34,437 nt of DNA from Candidatus Solibacter usitatus. GTDB taxonomy: Bacteria; Acidobacteriota; Terriglobia; Bryobacterales; Bryobacteraceae. A model generated the notes under the pieces. It was not told where the DNA came from, made no database searches, and was given only the letters and a program-made list of their open reading frames with translations. Each line of letters opens with the position of its first letter. Position 1 is the first letter of the stretch. Below, piece by piece: positions 27,192 to 34,437 of the stretch. The translations under genes were made by a program, and so were the position numbers. Location: positions 1 through 34,437 of the forward strand of contig JACPVQ010000097.1 in assembly GCA_016191645.1 (NCBI GenBank). The letters are read 5' to 3'.

Positions 27192-27209
27192 AATCCCCTC
27201 TGTGGGATT
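27192..27209. promoter_or_regulatory. Inverted repeat upstream of the sigma operon
   Basis: AATCCC-CTCTGT-GGGATT, a perfect 6-bp inverted repeat with a 6-base loop. It lies between the flippase stop (27233) and the sigma start (27176), 16 bases before the start. There is no T-run, so it could be an operator or attenuator rather than a terminator. Confidence 0.3.
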
Positions 27210-27232
27210 ACAGGCAAAACAGAATCTTCGGA

Positions 27233-28738
27233 TTACACGTACTTTCGGACAAACTGCCGCACCAATCGCCGGTGGTCCGGATGCAGAATCAGGAAGAACG
27301 CGGCCAGAACGTAGAGGGTAACGTAGATGCTGCCCACCACCAGTAGTTGACTCCAAGTAGCTCCTGGAATCAACAACTTGCGCGTCAAGTACAGACACAA
27401 AACACCGGTGGAAGCAAGCGTAACCGGCCAGGCGTAGACGCGCCAAAGGAAGGAAACCGGCCGCAGTTGGAACTCACGGCAATACAAGCGGGCGAGGTTC
27501 AGGCAACGGTTCAATGTCAACAACACCCCCACCAATGCGGCTACATATGGCAGTCCCAAGTTCGGCAAAACCAGCGCCGCACCGGTCAGCGTAAGCACCG
27601 CCTCCAGCAGAATGTAGTTGGAAAAAACGCCGAACTTGCCGATGCCGGTCAGAATCGCCGTGCAAATGGTGAGGCCGGGCCAAAGGGCTTGCCCGGCAGC
27701 CATCACGATCACGAGAGTTTCCGTGTGCGTGGCGAAATCGTCGTTCACCCACAGCCGGAAAAACGAGGTCCCATACACCGCAAGAAAGCTGCACATCGCC
27801 AGCCACGCAACGGCCGCGTAGGAGTTGGCGTAGTAGCCCAGATAAACGATGGCATCCCTCTTGCCGCGAGCCAGCCAATCCGATGTGCGCGGGACGATGA
27901 TGAGGGAAACGCGGCCAATGCCCTCCATGCCGTATTCGAACAGCTTCTGCGTGGCGGTGTAGTAGGTGACAAATCGCACCGGCAGAAAGTAAGCGATCAG
28001 CGCCGGCATACCGGCTGACAAAAGGCGCAACGATACGATGCTGGAGGTCATCTGGCGCGCATACTGGAAGATGTTCAGCGCGGTTTCCTTCGTAACCAGT
28101 GCGAGGCCGATACGCATTCGCGGATACACCAGAATGGCGGCCGTTAGAAAGGCCGCATACGTGGCGATTTGCAGGATGAGCACCGCGTATCCCATTTCGC
28201 GCAGGCCGTATCCCAGATAAATGGTCACCGGCAGCGCGATGCTTCGCAACAAGGAATAGAGCACGAAGACGTGATTCGACAGATCGAAGCGCTGAAAACC
28301 TTCAAGCATGGCGGAGAACGTGTTGAACACCAAACCCATTCCCCAAATGAGGCTAACCACCCTGAGGAGAAACGGAAAATTTGGATCCTGTATGTGAAGA
28401 AAGTCAGCGATGATGTGAGCCGATGACCAGAACCCCAACAGAATCAACCCGCCCATCACCAAGGAATAGGCCGCGGCCGTGCTGAGCAGACTGTTCAAAC
28501 GGTCCCATTGCTCCAATGCGCGATACTCGGCGGTGAGTTTCACGGTTGCGGGGCGCACGCCGAAATCGATGAGCCAGAAATAATCGACCAGGGACAGCGC
28601 AAGAGTCCACACCCCGTAGCGTTCCGCGCCCAGTTGTCGTATAAGAAATGGCGCAACGATGAGTCCGGACAGAATCAGCGCAACCGCACCCACTGAACTC
28701 CAGGCGATGTTCAACAGATACTGGCGGCGCGGCGTCAA
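27233..28738 (-). CDS. Polysaccharide/oligosaccharide flippase (MOP superfamily, Wzx-like)
   Basis: A 501-residue integral membrane protein with about 12-14 hydrophobic helices. The N-terminus is family-like (APFLIRQLGAERYGVWTLAL, then FWLIDFGVRPATVKLTAEY), as in Wzx/RfbX transporters that move lipid-linked glycans across the inner membrane. GFQRFDLSNHVFVLYSLLRS is also typical. The start is TTG 28738, overlapping the stop of the DUF1801 gene (TTGA), which fixes it. No glycosyltransferase or polymerase gene is adjacent, so it is an orphan flippase here; the substrate cannot be told. Confidence 0.88.
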   Translation of the reverse strand: MTPRRQYLLNIAWSSVGAVALILSGLIVAPFLIRQLGAERYGVWTLALSLVDYFWLIDFGVRPATVKLTAEYRALEQWDRLNSLLSTAAAYSLVMGGLILLGFWSSAHIIADFLHIQDPNFPFLLRVVSLIWGMGLVFNTFSAMLEGFQRFDLSNHVFVLYSLLRSIALPVTIYLGYGLREMGYAVLILQIATYAAFLTAAILVYPRMRIGLALVTKETALNIFQYARQMTSSIVSLRLLSAGMPALIAYFLPVRFVTYYTATQKLFEYGMEGIGRVSLIIVPRTSDWLARGKRDAIVYLGYYANSYAAVAWLAMCSFLAVYGTSFFRLWVNDDFATHTETLVIVMAAGQALWPGLTICTAILTGIGKFGVFSNYILLEAVLTLTGAALVLPNLGLPYVAALVGVLLTLNRCLNLARLYCREFQLRPVSFLWRVYAWPVTLASTGVLCLYLTRKLLIPGATWSQLLVVGSIYVTLYVLAAFFLILHPDHRRLVRQFVRKYV

Positions 28739-29217
28739 TGTTGCGATTGTAGCGTTTTCCGCGCCGGCCGCTTGAGATTCGCTTCGTAACGACGCACATA
28801 TTCTTTCAGCGGCACGCGAGCCACGGCTTGGCCAATGACGTCGAGGGCAAGGTCTTCGACTTTCTTAAAGCGAACGCAACACTTCCCCATGTCGAGCTTT
28901 TTGCCGTTCAACAGGGACTGCACTTTGAGCCACCGGGCCTCGCCGGGATCCTGATAGATTCCCATCATGTAGAGCGACACGTAATTCTTCTGCGAACCAA
29001 GGCAAATGAATGGCAGCGGTTGCTTGGGATCGCAGTGGTAGCCGGCGGGGTAAATGCTGTGCGGAACGACGTAGCCGATCATGCCAATATGCATCTGTTC
29101 CTTGAACCCTTTGGGGAGATTCTTCCGGATCACAGCGCGAACCGTGGCAACCGCTTTGCGCCGGTCTTCGGGGAGCTCTGCCAAATAATCGGCAACGGAC
29201 TTGGCTTTGCTCTGCAT
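28735..29217 (-). CDS. DUF1801 (YdhG-like) domain protein
   Basis: A 160-residue soluble protein of the DUF1801/YdhG family: SVADYLAELPEDRRKAVATV at the start, FKEQMHIGMIGYVVPHSIYP, PFICLGSQKNYVSLYMMG and KCCVRFKKVEDLALDVIGQA. Some relatives are described as frataxin-like iron-binding chaperones; that role is not shown here. A basic tail (KRPARKTLQSQH) follows the domain. It overlaps the nucleoside-hydrolase-like stop by one base and the flippase start by four, so it is tightly coupled in a run of four genes. The functional link to either neighbour is unclear. Confidence 0.85.
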   Translation of the reverse strand: MQSKAKSVADYLAELPEDRRKAVATVRAVIRKNLPKGFKEQMHIGMIGYVVPHSIYPAGYHCDPKQPLPFICLGSQKNYVSLYMMGIYQDPGEARWLKVQSLLNGKKLDMGKCCVRFKKVEDLALDVIGQAVARVPLKEYVRRYEANLKRPARKTLQSQH

Positions 29218-30131
29218 TATTTCTTCACCTCTGCCTTAGCGTTTTGTGGTGGCCGGAAGCCGAATTGACGAGGCACAGGCTTTGCGCTGACCGTCTCAGT
29301 GAATGCCTTGAGAACCGCGGCCTTCCCTGATTCGCTCACTCCGATGGAATTGCCGGTAAGCTCGAACAACTTCGGATCGATGGCGTAAAGCATCGCCGCC
29401 ATATCGGAAGCTGGGGCGTCGTAGGGCATCTTCTGGAAAGCAGTGTATATATCAACCAGCGGATGCGTTTGGGCCCAGGCGAAATCCTTTTCGATGCTCG
29501 ATGCCGGAAACTTCAGCGACTCGCCCAAGGCGCGGCTACAGTGGACGATCGGAGTCGGCCATCCAGCAAGAACGCGTTTCAAGGATTCGGGATCTTTTGC
29601 CGTGCCTTCTTCGCAGACGATGAGCGACTTAACCTTGACGGCAATGGACTCTCTGGTCGAAGGAAGATCGAGCGCGCGGACCAGATCTTTCGCCGGAGCG
29701 CTGAGGACAATGGACACGGTGCCATTAGGCATTCCCGTGAGCGAATTGCGGATCATCGCCGCAACTTCCGACGTATCGGCGATGCGCTTCACCGCGCGAT
29801 TATAGACGAACGCGCCTTTCTCATCGCGGCGTTCCACGGCCTTTTGAAGCATCGGCGGATTCGCGGGCATCGGGTTGGCAGCCACCAGCCCGACGGGCAG
29901 CAGGCGATTGGAGTTCGCGGCGGGCGCTCCCGCGGCGTAATAGTGGATCAGCAGATCGCAAAAGACGGCGGCGTCCAACCCGGCATCGTTTACGGCGATG
30001 GCGGCGACTCGCGCCTGCCGCTTCGCTTCGTAGGCAAGCAGTAAGGCCAGCGCCAACGCCGCGTCCGGACGGCTCATCGTCGTGAGATAGATGACGGCTG
30101 GAGGCGGCGGCCCTTGCGATCGAAACTGCAT
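29217..30131 (-). CDS. Nucleoside-hydrolase-like protein with degenerate metal site; possibly 5'-disrupted
   Basis: A 304-residue protein recognisable as an inosine/uridine-preferring nucleoside hydrolase relative: VIYLTTMSRPDAALALALL, VAAIAVNDAGLDAAVFCDLL, and HPLVDIYTAFQKMPYDAPA...AMLYAIDPKLF. The family metal site DxDxxxDD at the start is reduced to LTTMSRPD, so most of the calcium ligands are missing; one late Asp (PYDAP) remains. Close relatives in this phylum are usually exported, but this one has no signal peptide and begins MQFRSQGPPPP directly after repeat cluster D. A signal-peptide-like frame (MRRFSLVAAVLLCG) lies on the same strand beyond the repeat at 30538. The gene may be a decaying or interrupted one. 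Overlaps DUF1801 by one base. Confidence 0.7.
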   Translation of the reverse strand: MQFRSQGPPPPAVIYLTTMSRPDAALALALLLAYEAKRQARVAAIAVNDAGLDAAVFCDLLIHYYAAGAPAANSNRLLPVGLVAANPMPANPPMLQKAVERRDEKGAFVYNRAVKRIADTSEVAAMIRNSLTGMPNGTVSIVLSAPAKDLVRALDLPSTRESIAVKVKSLIVCEEGTAKDPESLKRVLAGWPTPIVHCSRALGESLKFPASSIEKDFAWAQTHPLVDIYTAFQKMPYDAPASDMAAMLYAIDPKLFELTGNSIGVSESGKAAVLKAFTETVSAKPVPRQFGFRPPQNAKAEVKK

Positions 30132-30157
30132 GCTAAAAGCTTCCCTGTACTGCTCTT

Positions 30158-30305
30158 TGAAATCTTCTGCTGCTGAGTACCACTGCCCCTTGAAATCTTC
30201 TGATTCTTTGTACTACTGTCTGAAATCCTCTGCTGCTTTGTACTACTGCCTGAAATCTCTTGCTGCTTTGTACTACTGCTACTCTATGAAATCTTCTGCT
30301 GCTTT
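30158..30305 (+). repeat. Tandem array of cluster D (five units, 30-36 bp)
   Basis: Five copies begin at 30158, 30191, 30221, 30251 and 30287, spaced 33, 30, 30 and 36 bases. The unit is TGAAATCTTCTGCTGCTTTG then TACTACTG(C/T)C. The fifth runs straight into the GTGGGGCAG end of the core. The unit looks like a shortened form of the 66-bp unit of cluster C: same TGAAATCTTC start and TACTACT joint, with the middle deleted. It lies 5' of the nucleoside-hydrolase-like gene, just as array C lies 5' of hemQ. Confidence 0.88.
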
Positions 30306-30501
30306 GTGGGGCAGATCTCCAGATCTGCGAGACGGTCTCCAGACCGTCTCTGCCGGCAGCACGAAAATGCCCGATGCGTGATCTGCAGATCCTTCGGCAC
30401 GGTCGAAAGCCCACCCACGGCGGCCACTTCACGGCCGATGGCCTCTGACGAGGCCATGCGGGATCTGGAGATCCCGCTGCAGATCTGGAGATCTGCCCCA
30501 C
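30306..30501 (+). repeat. Palindromic repeat element, copy D (complete core, 196 bp)
   Basis: This is the best-preserved copy. The two outer ends, GTGGGGCAGATCT... and ...AGATCTGCCCCAC, form a perfect 23-bp terminal inverted repeat. Hairpins: GCAGATCT/AGATCTGC (30311-30328), GAGACGGTCT/AGACCGTCTC (30329-30350), ATGGCCTC-TGAC-GAGGCCAT (30438-30457), GCGGGATCT/AGATCCCGC (30458-30477), GCAGATCT/AGATCTGC (30479-30496). The middle (GGCACGGTCGA, CCCACCCACGG) is shared with copy C. It lies between DUF1552 and the nucleoside-hydrolase-like gene, same strand. No protein-coding signal. Confidence 0.92.
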
Positions 30502-30540
30502 AGAGCAGCACGGCCGCAACCAAAGAAAATCTTCGCATCC
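30502..30540 (-). repeat. Right flank of copy D, reverse copy of the cluster C unit with leader-peptide frame
   Basis: Read on the minus strand, CCTAGGATGCGAAGATTTTC and TTTGGTTGCGGCCGTGCTGC match unit 3 of array C (CCTAGGCTGCAAAGATTCTC...) with few changes, so copy D is flanked by inverted versions of this module. From 30538 it also reads MRRFSLVAAVLLCG, a convincing signal-peptide start that runs into the palindromic core. It sits 37 bases after the DUF1552 stop. No other gene signal lies in the rest of the 444-base gap. Confidence 0.7.
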
Positions 30541-30575
30541 TAGGACTTCGGAATGGCGAGGGAGCAGCATGGAGG

Positions 30576-31916
30576 CTAGCTCAGCGACAAGCCGGCCAAG
30601 CGGCCTGTGGAATCGCCGACGTGTTTGGGATGCACATCCAGGTATTCCAGCATCGTGGCAAACAGATTCGCCACGGGCGTTTCCCGCTGGTACGTAATGT
30701 GGCGGCCGGTGTCGATTCGTTTTCCCGCGCGGCCCGCGAGCAATGTAGGCAGTTGGTCGTGGGTGTGCACGTTGCCATCGGATAGTCCGCTGCCGTACAC
30801 GATGATGGATTGATCCAGCAGGTTCGAATCGCCCTCTTTAGTTTCTTTCAACTTTTGGAGAAACGCCGCGAACAGCCGCGCATGATAGCAATTGATGTTC
30901 GCGACTTTCTCGAGCATCTCGCGATTGCCCATGTGATGCGTAAGCGGATGGTGGCCGTCGGAAATTCCAATCTCGCGGTAGCTTCGCGTGGACCCTTCGC
31001 GCCCCATCATAAACGTTGCGATGCGCGTCAGATCCGCCTTGAAGGCGATGAGCATCATATCCGTCATGAGGCCGAAGTAATCGTTGAACTCCGGTGGGAC
31101 TCCGAAAGGTTTTTCAATCCCCGGATCGATGGTGAGTCCTTCCTTTTCGGCGCGCTGCACCTGCTGCTCAATCTCGCGAACGGAGGTGAGGTACTCGTCC
31201 AGTTTGCGGCGATCCACCGCGCCGACATTCGACTGTAAGCGGCGCGTGTCATCACCCACTTGATCGAGAATGCTGCGCCTCATGGCAAGACGCCGTAAGT
31301 GATCGGCGGGCGATTCCGCAATGTCCGACCCGAACAACCGTTCAAACAATCCACGCGGATCGGAGATGGGCGGCAGCGGCTGCGATTCCGTCTTCCACGA
31401 GAGATTGTAGGTGTATGCGCAAGAGTAGCCGTTATCGCAATTCCCCGATTGGCGGGCCTCTTCCAACCCGACCTCGAGGGACGGAAGCTTCGTGTTGCCG
31501 CCAATGGCTTTGGCGGCGATCTGATCGGCGGATGTCGTCAACTTCAAATCCGCGCCAGCCGTCCGGTAAACTTCCACGCCGGTCATGTAAGCGGCGGCGG
31601 CGCGTCCGTGATCGCCCGCGCCAACCAACAGCGGCCGTCCCCAATTTGCCGTCAGGTTGGAAAGCAGCAGAATATCTTTTTTGACAGGCTCGAAGGGTTC
31701 CAACATCCGCGGCAGCTTGCCTAGAGGACCGTCGTTTTCCGGCGTCCAATGCCGCATGTCGACGCCATTCGGCACATAGAACCACGCCGCGCGCAGCGGA
31801 GATTTGGTGGCGGCGGAGAGCGCCGGAGTCATCGCGTCGAGAAAGGGCAATCCGATGGCCGCGCCGATCCCGCGCAAAAACGTACGCCTGGGGAGCGCTT
31901 TCCGCGTGATGATCAT
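30576..31916 (-). CDS. DUF1552 domain protein, Tat-exported
   Basis: A 446-residue protein with a twin-arginine leader (LPRRTFLRGIGAAIGLPFLD) and the DUF1552 (pfam07586) core: RAAWFYVPNGVDMRHW, LSNLTANWG, AGDHGRAAAAYMTGVE, LPSLEVGLEE, and near the end SIIVYGSGLSDGNVHTHDQL. The last part resembles alkaline-phosphatase-superfamily (DUF1501-like) proteins. Function is unproven; the gene almost always follows a DUF1592 gene in Planctomycetes and Acidobacteria and is thought to act with it in the periplasm. Its ATG overlaps the DUF1592 stop (ATGA), fixing the start and showing co-translation. Confidence 0.93.
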   Translation of the reverse strand: MIITRKALPRRTFLRGIGAAIGLPFLDAMTPALSAATKSPLRAAWFYVPNGVDMRHWTPENDGPLGKLPRMLEPFEPVKKDILLLSNLTANWGRPLLVGAGDHGRAAAAYMTGVEVYRTAGADLKLTTSADQIAAKAIGGNTKLPSLEVGLEEARQSGNCDNGYSCAYTYNLSWKTESQPLPPISDPRGLFERLFGSDIAESPADHLRRLAMRRSILDQVGDDTRRLQSNVGAVDRRKLDEYLTSVREIEQQVQRAEKEGLTIDPGIEKPFGVPPEFNDYFGLMTDMMLIAFKADLTRIATFMMGREGSTRSYREIGISDGHHPLTHHMGNREMLEKVANINCYHARLFAAFLQKLKETKEGDSNLLDQSIIVYGSGLSDGNVHTHDQLPTLLAGRAGKRIDTGRHITYQRETPVANLFATMLEYLDVHPKHVGDSTGRLAGLSLS

Positions 31917-34192
31917 TTCCTAGCCGTCTCCTTGTTAACTCTATTATTGTCTATTTTCGTTGGCGGAACCGGACCAGCCTCACCGCGCCGCGCCTGGAAG
32001 GGCAGGCTGCGCACGATGCCCGCAATCATTGGCTGAAGGCGGTATTCCTTAGCCGCCATCTGGCGTACGATATCGCGAACGGCCGCGCGGTCAAAGCGTT
32101 CCACGCCACGGCCCAGAGCATATGTGAGCATTTTTTCCGTGAGGCAAGACGCGAACTCCGGCAGATTCGCCGTTAAGAGTTTCTTCATCTCAGCGGGAGT
32201 GGCAAACGATTTGCCGTTAGGAAAAGTCCCGCTGCTATCGACGGGAAACTTTCCGTCCATTGTGCGCCAGCGGCCGATGGCATCGTAGTTTTCCAGCCCG
32301 AAGCCCAGGACGTCCATGCGCGCGTGGCAGGAAGCGCAGACGGGATTCGTGCGATGCTGCTCCATCTGTTGCCGCAGCGATTTCGCCGTTCCCACCTCTG
32401 CCTCATCGAGTGCCGGAACTTCCGGAGGAGCGGCCGGTGGGGGAGCGCCGAAAATATTTTCCAGCAGATACTTACCGCGAAGCACCACCGATGTACGCGA
32501 TGGATAACTGGAGACCGTGAGTACGCTGGCATGAGTCAGAATACCTCCACGCTGATCGGTGGCGAGATCGACACGCCGGAATTCCGGACCCTTCACGCTG
32601 TCAATTCCGTAATGCTTCGCCAGCGGCTCGTTCAGGAACGTGTATCTCGCATCGATGAAATCGGAGATGGGCCGGTTTTCGCGAAGCATATGATCGAAGA
32701 ACAACTGCGTCTCAGACCGCATGGCTTCGCGCAGATCCGTAGTGTATGCCGGAAACTTTGCTGGATCGGGCTTGACGGCGTCGAGGCTGCGCGTTTCCAA
32801 CCACTGGCTGGCGAAGTTCTCCGCCAATGCGATCGCCTTCGGCGACAACAGCATGCGGCGCAATTGCGCATCGAAAACAGTGGGTTGGCGGAGCATGCCT
32901 TTTTCGGCGGCTGTCAGCAATTCATCGTCGGGCATCGAGCTCCAAAGGAAGTAGCTCATGCGCGTCGCAAGCTCAAGATCCGATATGCGCGCGTAAGTGC
33001 CCGGCAGCGGGCTTCGTTCGATGCGGAAAAGAAATTGCGGCGAGACCAGCATCGCGGCAATAGCGAATTGCAGGCTCTGCCCCGGCGTGTATCCCGCCTT
33101 CAAAGCGCGCTGATGCACCGCAACCAACTTATTGACCTCCGAAAACGTCGCCGGTCTTCGATACGCGCGCCGCGTGAGCGGACTGAGAATACGAGTGACG
33201 CAAGCAACGCCGCTCGCCGGATCGCATGTCAAGATCTTCTTGCGCACGGGCGGCAATTCCGTCGAAGGGAACGGTCCGGCGATTTCAAAGGTCTCGGGGT
33301 AGATATTCTGGCTTGGATTAAACCGTGCCTGGCCTTGCAGTTTCCTGCCGATCTCGTCATTGAGAAATTCCGCTTTGTACGTGTGGCGGCCCTGCGGCAG
33401 GAACATGCGGTGCGATTCGTAGACGCGCTGCGTCGCCCCGCCTTGCTTGTTCACCAAAGTGATCGCCGATTCCACAGGCACGGTCTTGAGCGGCTTGCCA
33501 TCCACGGAGATCTGCAAAGTTACCGGCTTGCCCTCACTGCCGCGATGGCCGGTGATCAGCACGCGAATATCGTATTCGGCGTCGTAAAGCACTTCATCGT
33601 TGACCTCGATGCCTTCCCCCAGGCGTTTCACTTTGCCACGTTTATTAAACAGCCCCGGCTTCGGGAGCGGATCGGCGCCAATGGCTCGCGCGGCGATTTG
33701 CTCGCCGGCGGAAAGATATTTCTGCATCAACGTTGGTGAGACGGTGAGCACTTCGCTGATGTTGTCAAATCCATAGCTCGCGTCATCCGCGGGGAACTCG
33801 CTGGTCGCGCTGAAATCGACTCCCAAGAGGTCGCGAACCGTCGCTGCGTACTCGACACGATTCAAGCGGCGCGCAGTTACGCGGCCGGGGTCGGGCTTGA
33901 CGGCGCGGTCGGCTCGGTCGAACTCTTTCTCGACAAAATTCACCAGCGCCTCGCGATTGGCGTCCGTCAATGCCGGAGCGCCTTGCGGAGGCATTTCGCC
34001 GCCACGCAACTTGGATACAACTTTTTCCCACACCTCGCGGCCTTTCGAAAGCGAAGAAGAATCGAAGAGCGGTTGAACATTAAGGTTGCCTGATGCGAGT
34101 TGCTGGTTATGGCAAGCAAAACAGTTCTGGCGCAGCACCGGCTTCACAGTGGTGTCAAACGTTTGGCTCCAAACGGGTGTCCAAAGAAGCAC
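31913..34192 (-). CDS. DUF1592-family (planctomycete-type) c-type cytochrome protein, 5' end probably lost
   Basis: About 759 residues. An N-terminal heme-c site CFACH (~24-28) with EMPPQG as axial Met is followed by the DUF1587/1595/1592/1588/1585 series: RLNRVEYAATVRDLLGVDFS, then LATRMSYFLWSSMPDDEL, PISDFIDARYTFLNEPLAKH, RGGILTHASVLTVSSYPSRT, and a second heme-c site CASCHARMD in DPLGFGLENYD-like context. These exported multi-domain proteins are probably redox enzymes of polysaccharide or alcohol breakdown, unproven. The track start is GTG 34192, which leaves only ten residues before the mature part. In frame upstream, RRNTWLAAIVLLWTPVWSQ reads as a signal peptide but no start codon exists before a stop at 34223, so the true start seems missing. 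Confidence 0.88.
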   Translation of the reverse strand: MLLWTPVWSQTFDTTVKPVLRQNCFACHNQQLASGNLNVQPLFDSSSLSKGREVWEKVVSKLRGGEMPPQGAPALTDANREALVNFVEKEFDRADRAVKPDPGRVTARRLNRVEYAATVRDLLGVDFSATSEFPADDASYGFDNISEVLTVSPTLMQKYLSAGEQIAARAIGADPLPKPGLFNKRGKVKRLGEGIEVNDEVLYDAEYDIRVLITGHRGSEGKPVTLQISVDGKPLKTVPVESAITLVNKQGGATQRVYESHRMFLPQGRHTYKAEFLNDEIGRKLQGQARFNPSQNIYPETFEIAGPFPSTELPPVRKKILTCDPASGVACVTRILSPLTRRAYRRPATFSEVNKLVAVHQRALKAGYTPGQSLQFAIAAMLVSPQFLFRIERSPLPGTYARISDLELATRMSYFLWSSMPDDELLTAAEKGMLRQPTVFDAQLRRMLLSPKAIALAENFASQWLETRSLDAVKPDPAKFPAYTTDLREAMRSETQLFFDHMLRENRPISDFIDARYTFLNEPLAKHYGIDSVKGPEFRRVDLATDQRGGILTHASVLTVSSYPSRTSVVLRGKYLLENIFGAPPPAAPPEVPALDEAEVGTAKSLRQQMEQHRTNPVCASCHARMDVLGFGLENYDAIGRWRTMDGKFPVDSSGTFPNGKSFATPAEMKKLLTANLPEFASCLTEKMLTYALGRGVERFDRAAVRDIVRQMAAKEYRLQPMIAGIVRSLPFQARRGEAGPVPPTKIDNNRVNKETARK

Positions 34193-34197
34193 AATGG

Positions 34198-34437
34198 CAG
34201 CAAGCCAAGTATTCCGACGGGTCTACACGCGTGGTCAACCAGCTTGCGCTGTACATGACCAACAACAAAAATACGGCGGACATTGACGACAACGGCGTAG
34301 TGACCGCCGGCAAGCGCGGCGACACGTTTGTCTTCGCTCGCTTCGCCAAGTTCACCACCGGAGCGGAAGTCATCGTACTTCCGAACGACAAGAATTTCAA
34401 GTGGCCGAAACTCGCCGCGAACAACTACATCGACGAC
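34198..34437 (+). CDS. Partial Ig-like (BIG2) / DUF1549-type protein, 5'-truncated, runs off window
   Basis: The plus frame from about 34198 reads QAKYSDGSTRVVNQLALYMT, then DIDDNGVVTAGKRGDTFVFA, AKFTTGAEVIVLP and ends WPKLAANNYIDD. This is the typical bacterial Ig-like domain 2 followed by the start of a DUF1549 cytochrome-associated protein (usually continuing to DUF1553). There is no stop to the window end, but the first part of the domain, the signal peptide and a start codon are absent. ATG 34255 is the first in-frame ATG and lies inside the conserved domain. The fragment overlaps the 5' end of the opposite DUF1592 gene. It is truncated by a rearrangement or an assembly join. Confidence 0.72.

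Noticed and set aside
30133-30570. ORFs across cluster D (30133-30570 minus, 30306-30785 plus, 30091-30381 plus)
   Set aside because: Repeat-derived or antisense to DUF1552. Only the first ~14 residues of the 30538 frame look like a leader, which is reported separately.
32324-33739. Plus-strand ORF of 471 codons opposite the DUF1592 gene
   Set aside because: Antisense shadow with no family motif; the DUF1592 series on the minus strand is unmistakable.

Overview
The window looks like a piece of an Acidobacteriota chromosome, probably Bryobacterales/Solibacter-like. This is inferred from gene content, not from a marker gene. The clues are a DUF1592/DUF1552 pair, a c-type-heme/PHM-like protein, a DUF5107-TPR protein, a GHL10-type hydrolase, several twin-arginine-leader proteins, high GC, and frequent GTG/TTG starts. 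I see no rRNA, tRNA, CRISPR array, transposase or phage gene. About 95% of the window is coding.

Layout. (1) 0-4 kb: a secreted GHL10-type hydrolase, a NagB-like sugar-phosphate isomerase/deaminase and a divergent MFS transporter, plausibly for sugar acid or amino sugar use. (2) 4-5.4 kb: an exported coiled-coil protein with a possible M15-like C-terminus, divergent from rsfS. (3) 5.4-12 kb: a long minus-strand run of DAG-kinase-like protein, YdjM-like membrane protein, a 48-aa membrane protein missing from the ORF track, rph, rdgB, an EndoIII-like protein, a Gfo/Idh/MocA oxidoreductase and hemQ. Many of these overlap or lie a few bases apart. (4) 12-17.4 kb, plus strand: ligA, a secreted sugar-isomerase-like TIM barrel and a U32 protein of RlhA type. 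(5) 17.4-25.5 kb: a divergent shikimate-dehydrogenase-like gene, then a plus-strand set for exported proteins (lipoprotein, c-heme/PHM-like protein, propeller + PHP-like protein, DUF5107-TPR protein). (6) 25.5-34.2 kb, minus strand: DUF1592 and DUF1552 genes, a degenerate nucleoside-hydrolase-like gene, DUF1801, a flippase, then an ECF sigma / zinc anti-sigma / Spy-CpxP-like module. (7) The last ~240 bases hold the 5'-truncated start of an Ig-like/DUF1549-type gene on the plus strand. It abuts a DUF1592 gene that has lost its own start codon, so this is a rearrangement or assembly junction.

The most unusual content is not a gene. The three largest gaps (1491-1842, 6203-6638, 30132-30575) and one small gap (3919-4060) are filled by one family of modular palindromic elements. 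Three cores are essentially complete (154, 192 and 196 bp). They are bounded by inverted GTGGGGY / RCCCCAC ends and contain a fixed order of hairpins centred on CTCCAG or CTGGAG. Between copies the hairpin arms differ by compensatory changes, so pairing is kept while sequence drifts. Two copies are preceded by tandem arrays with periods of 30-36 or 66 bp. The elements always begin or end within a few bases of a stop codon, and one supplies the stop codon of the MFS gene. I cannot assign them to a named family. They look like a non-autonomous, REPIN/MITE-like system with selection or repair acting on structure.

Several divergent gene pairs have start codons 0-6 bp apart, and two candidate -10 boxes lie 8-11 bases before ATG. 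This suggests leaderless or near-leaderless transcripts are common here.
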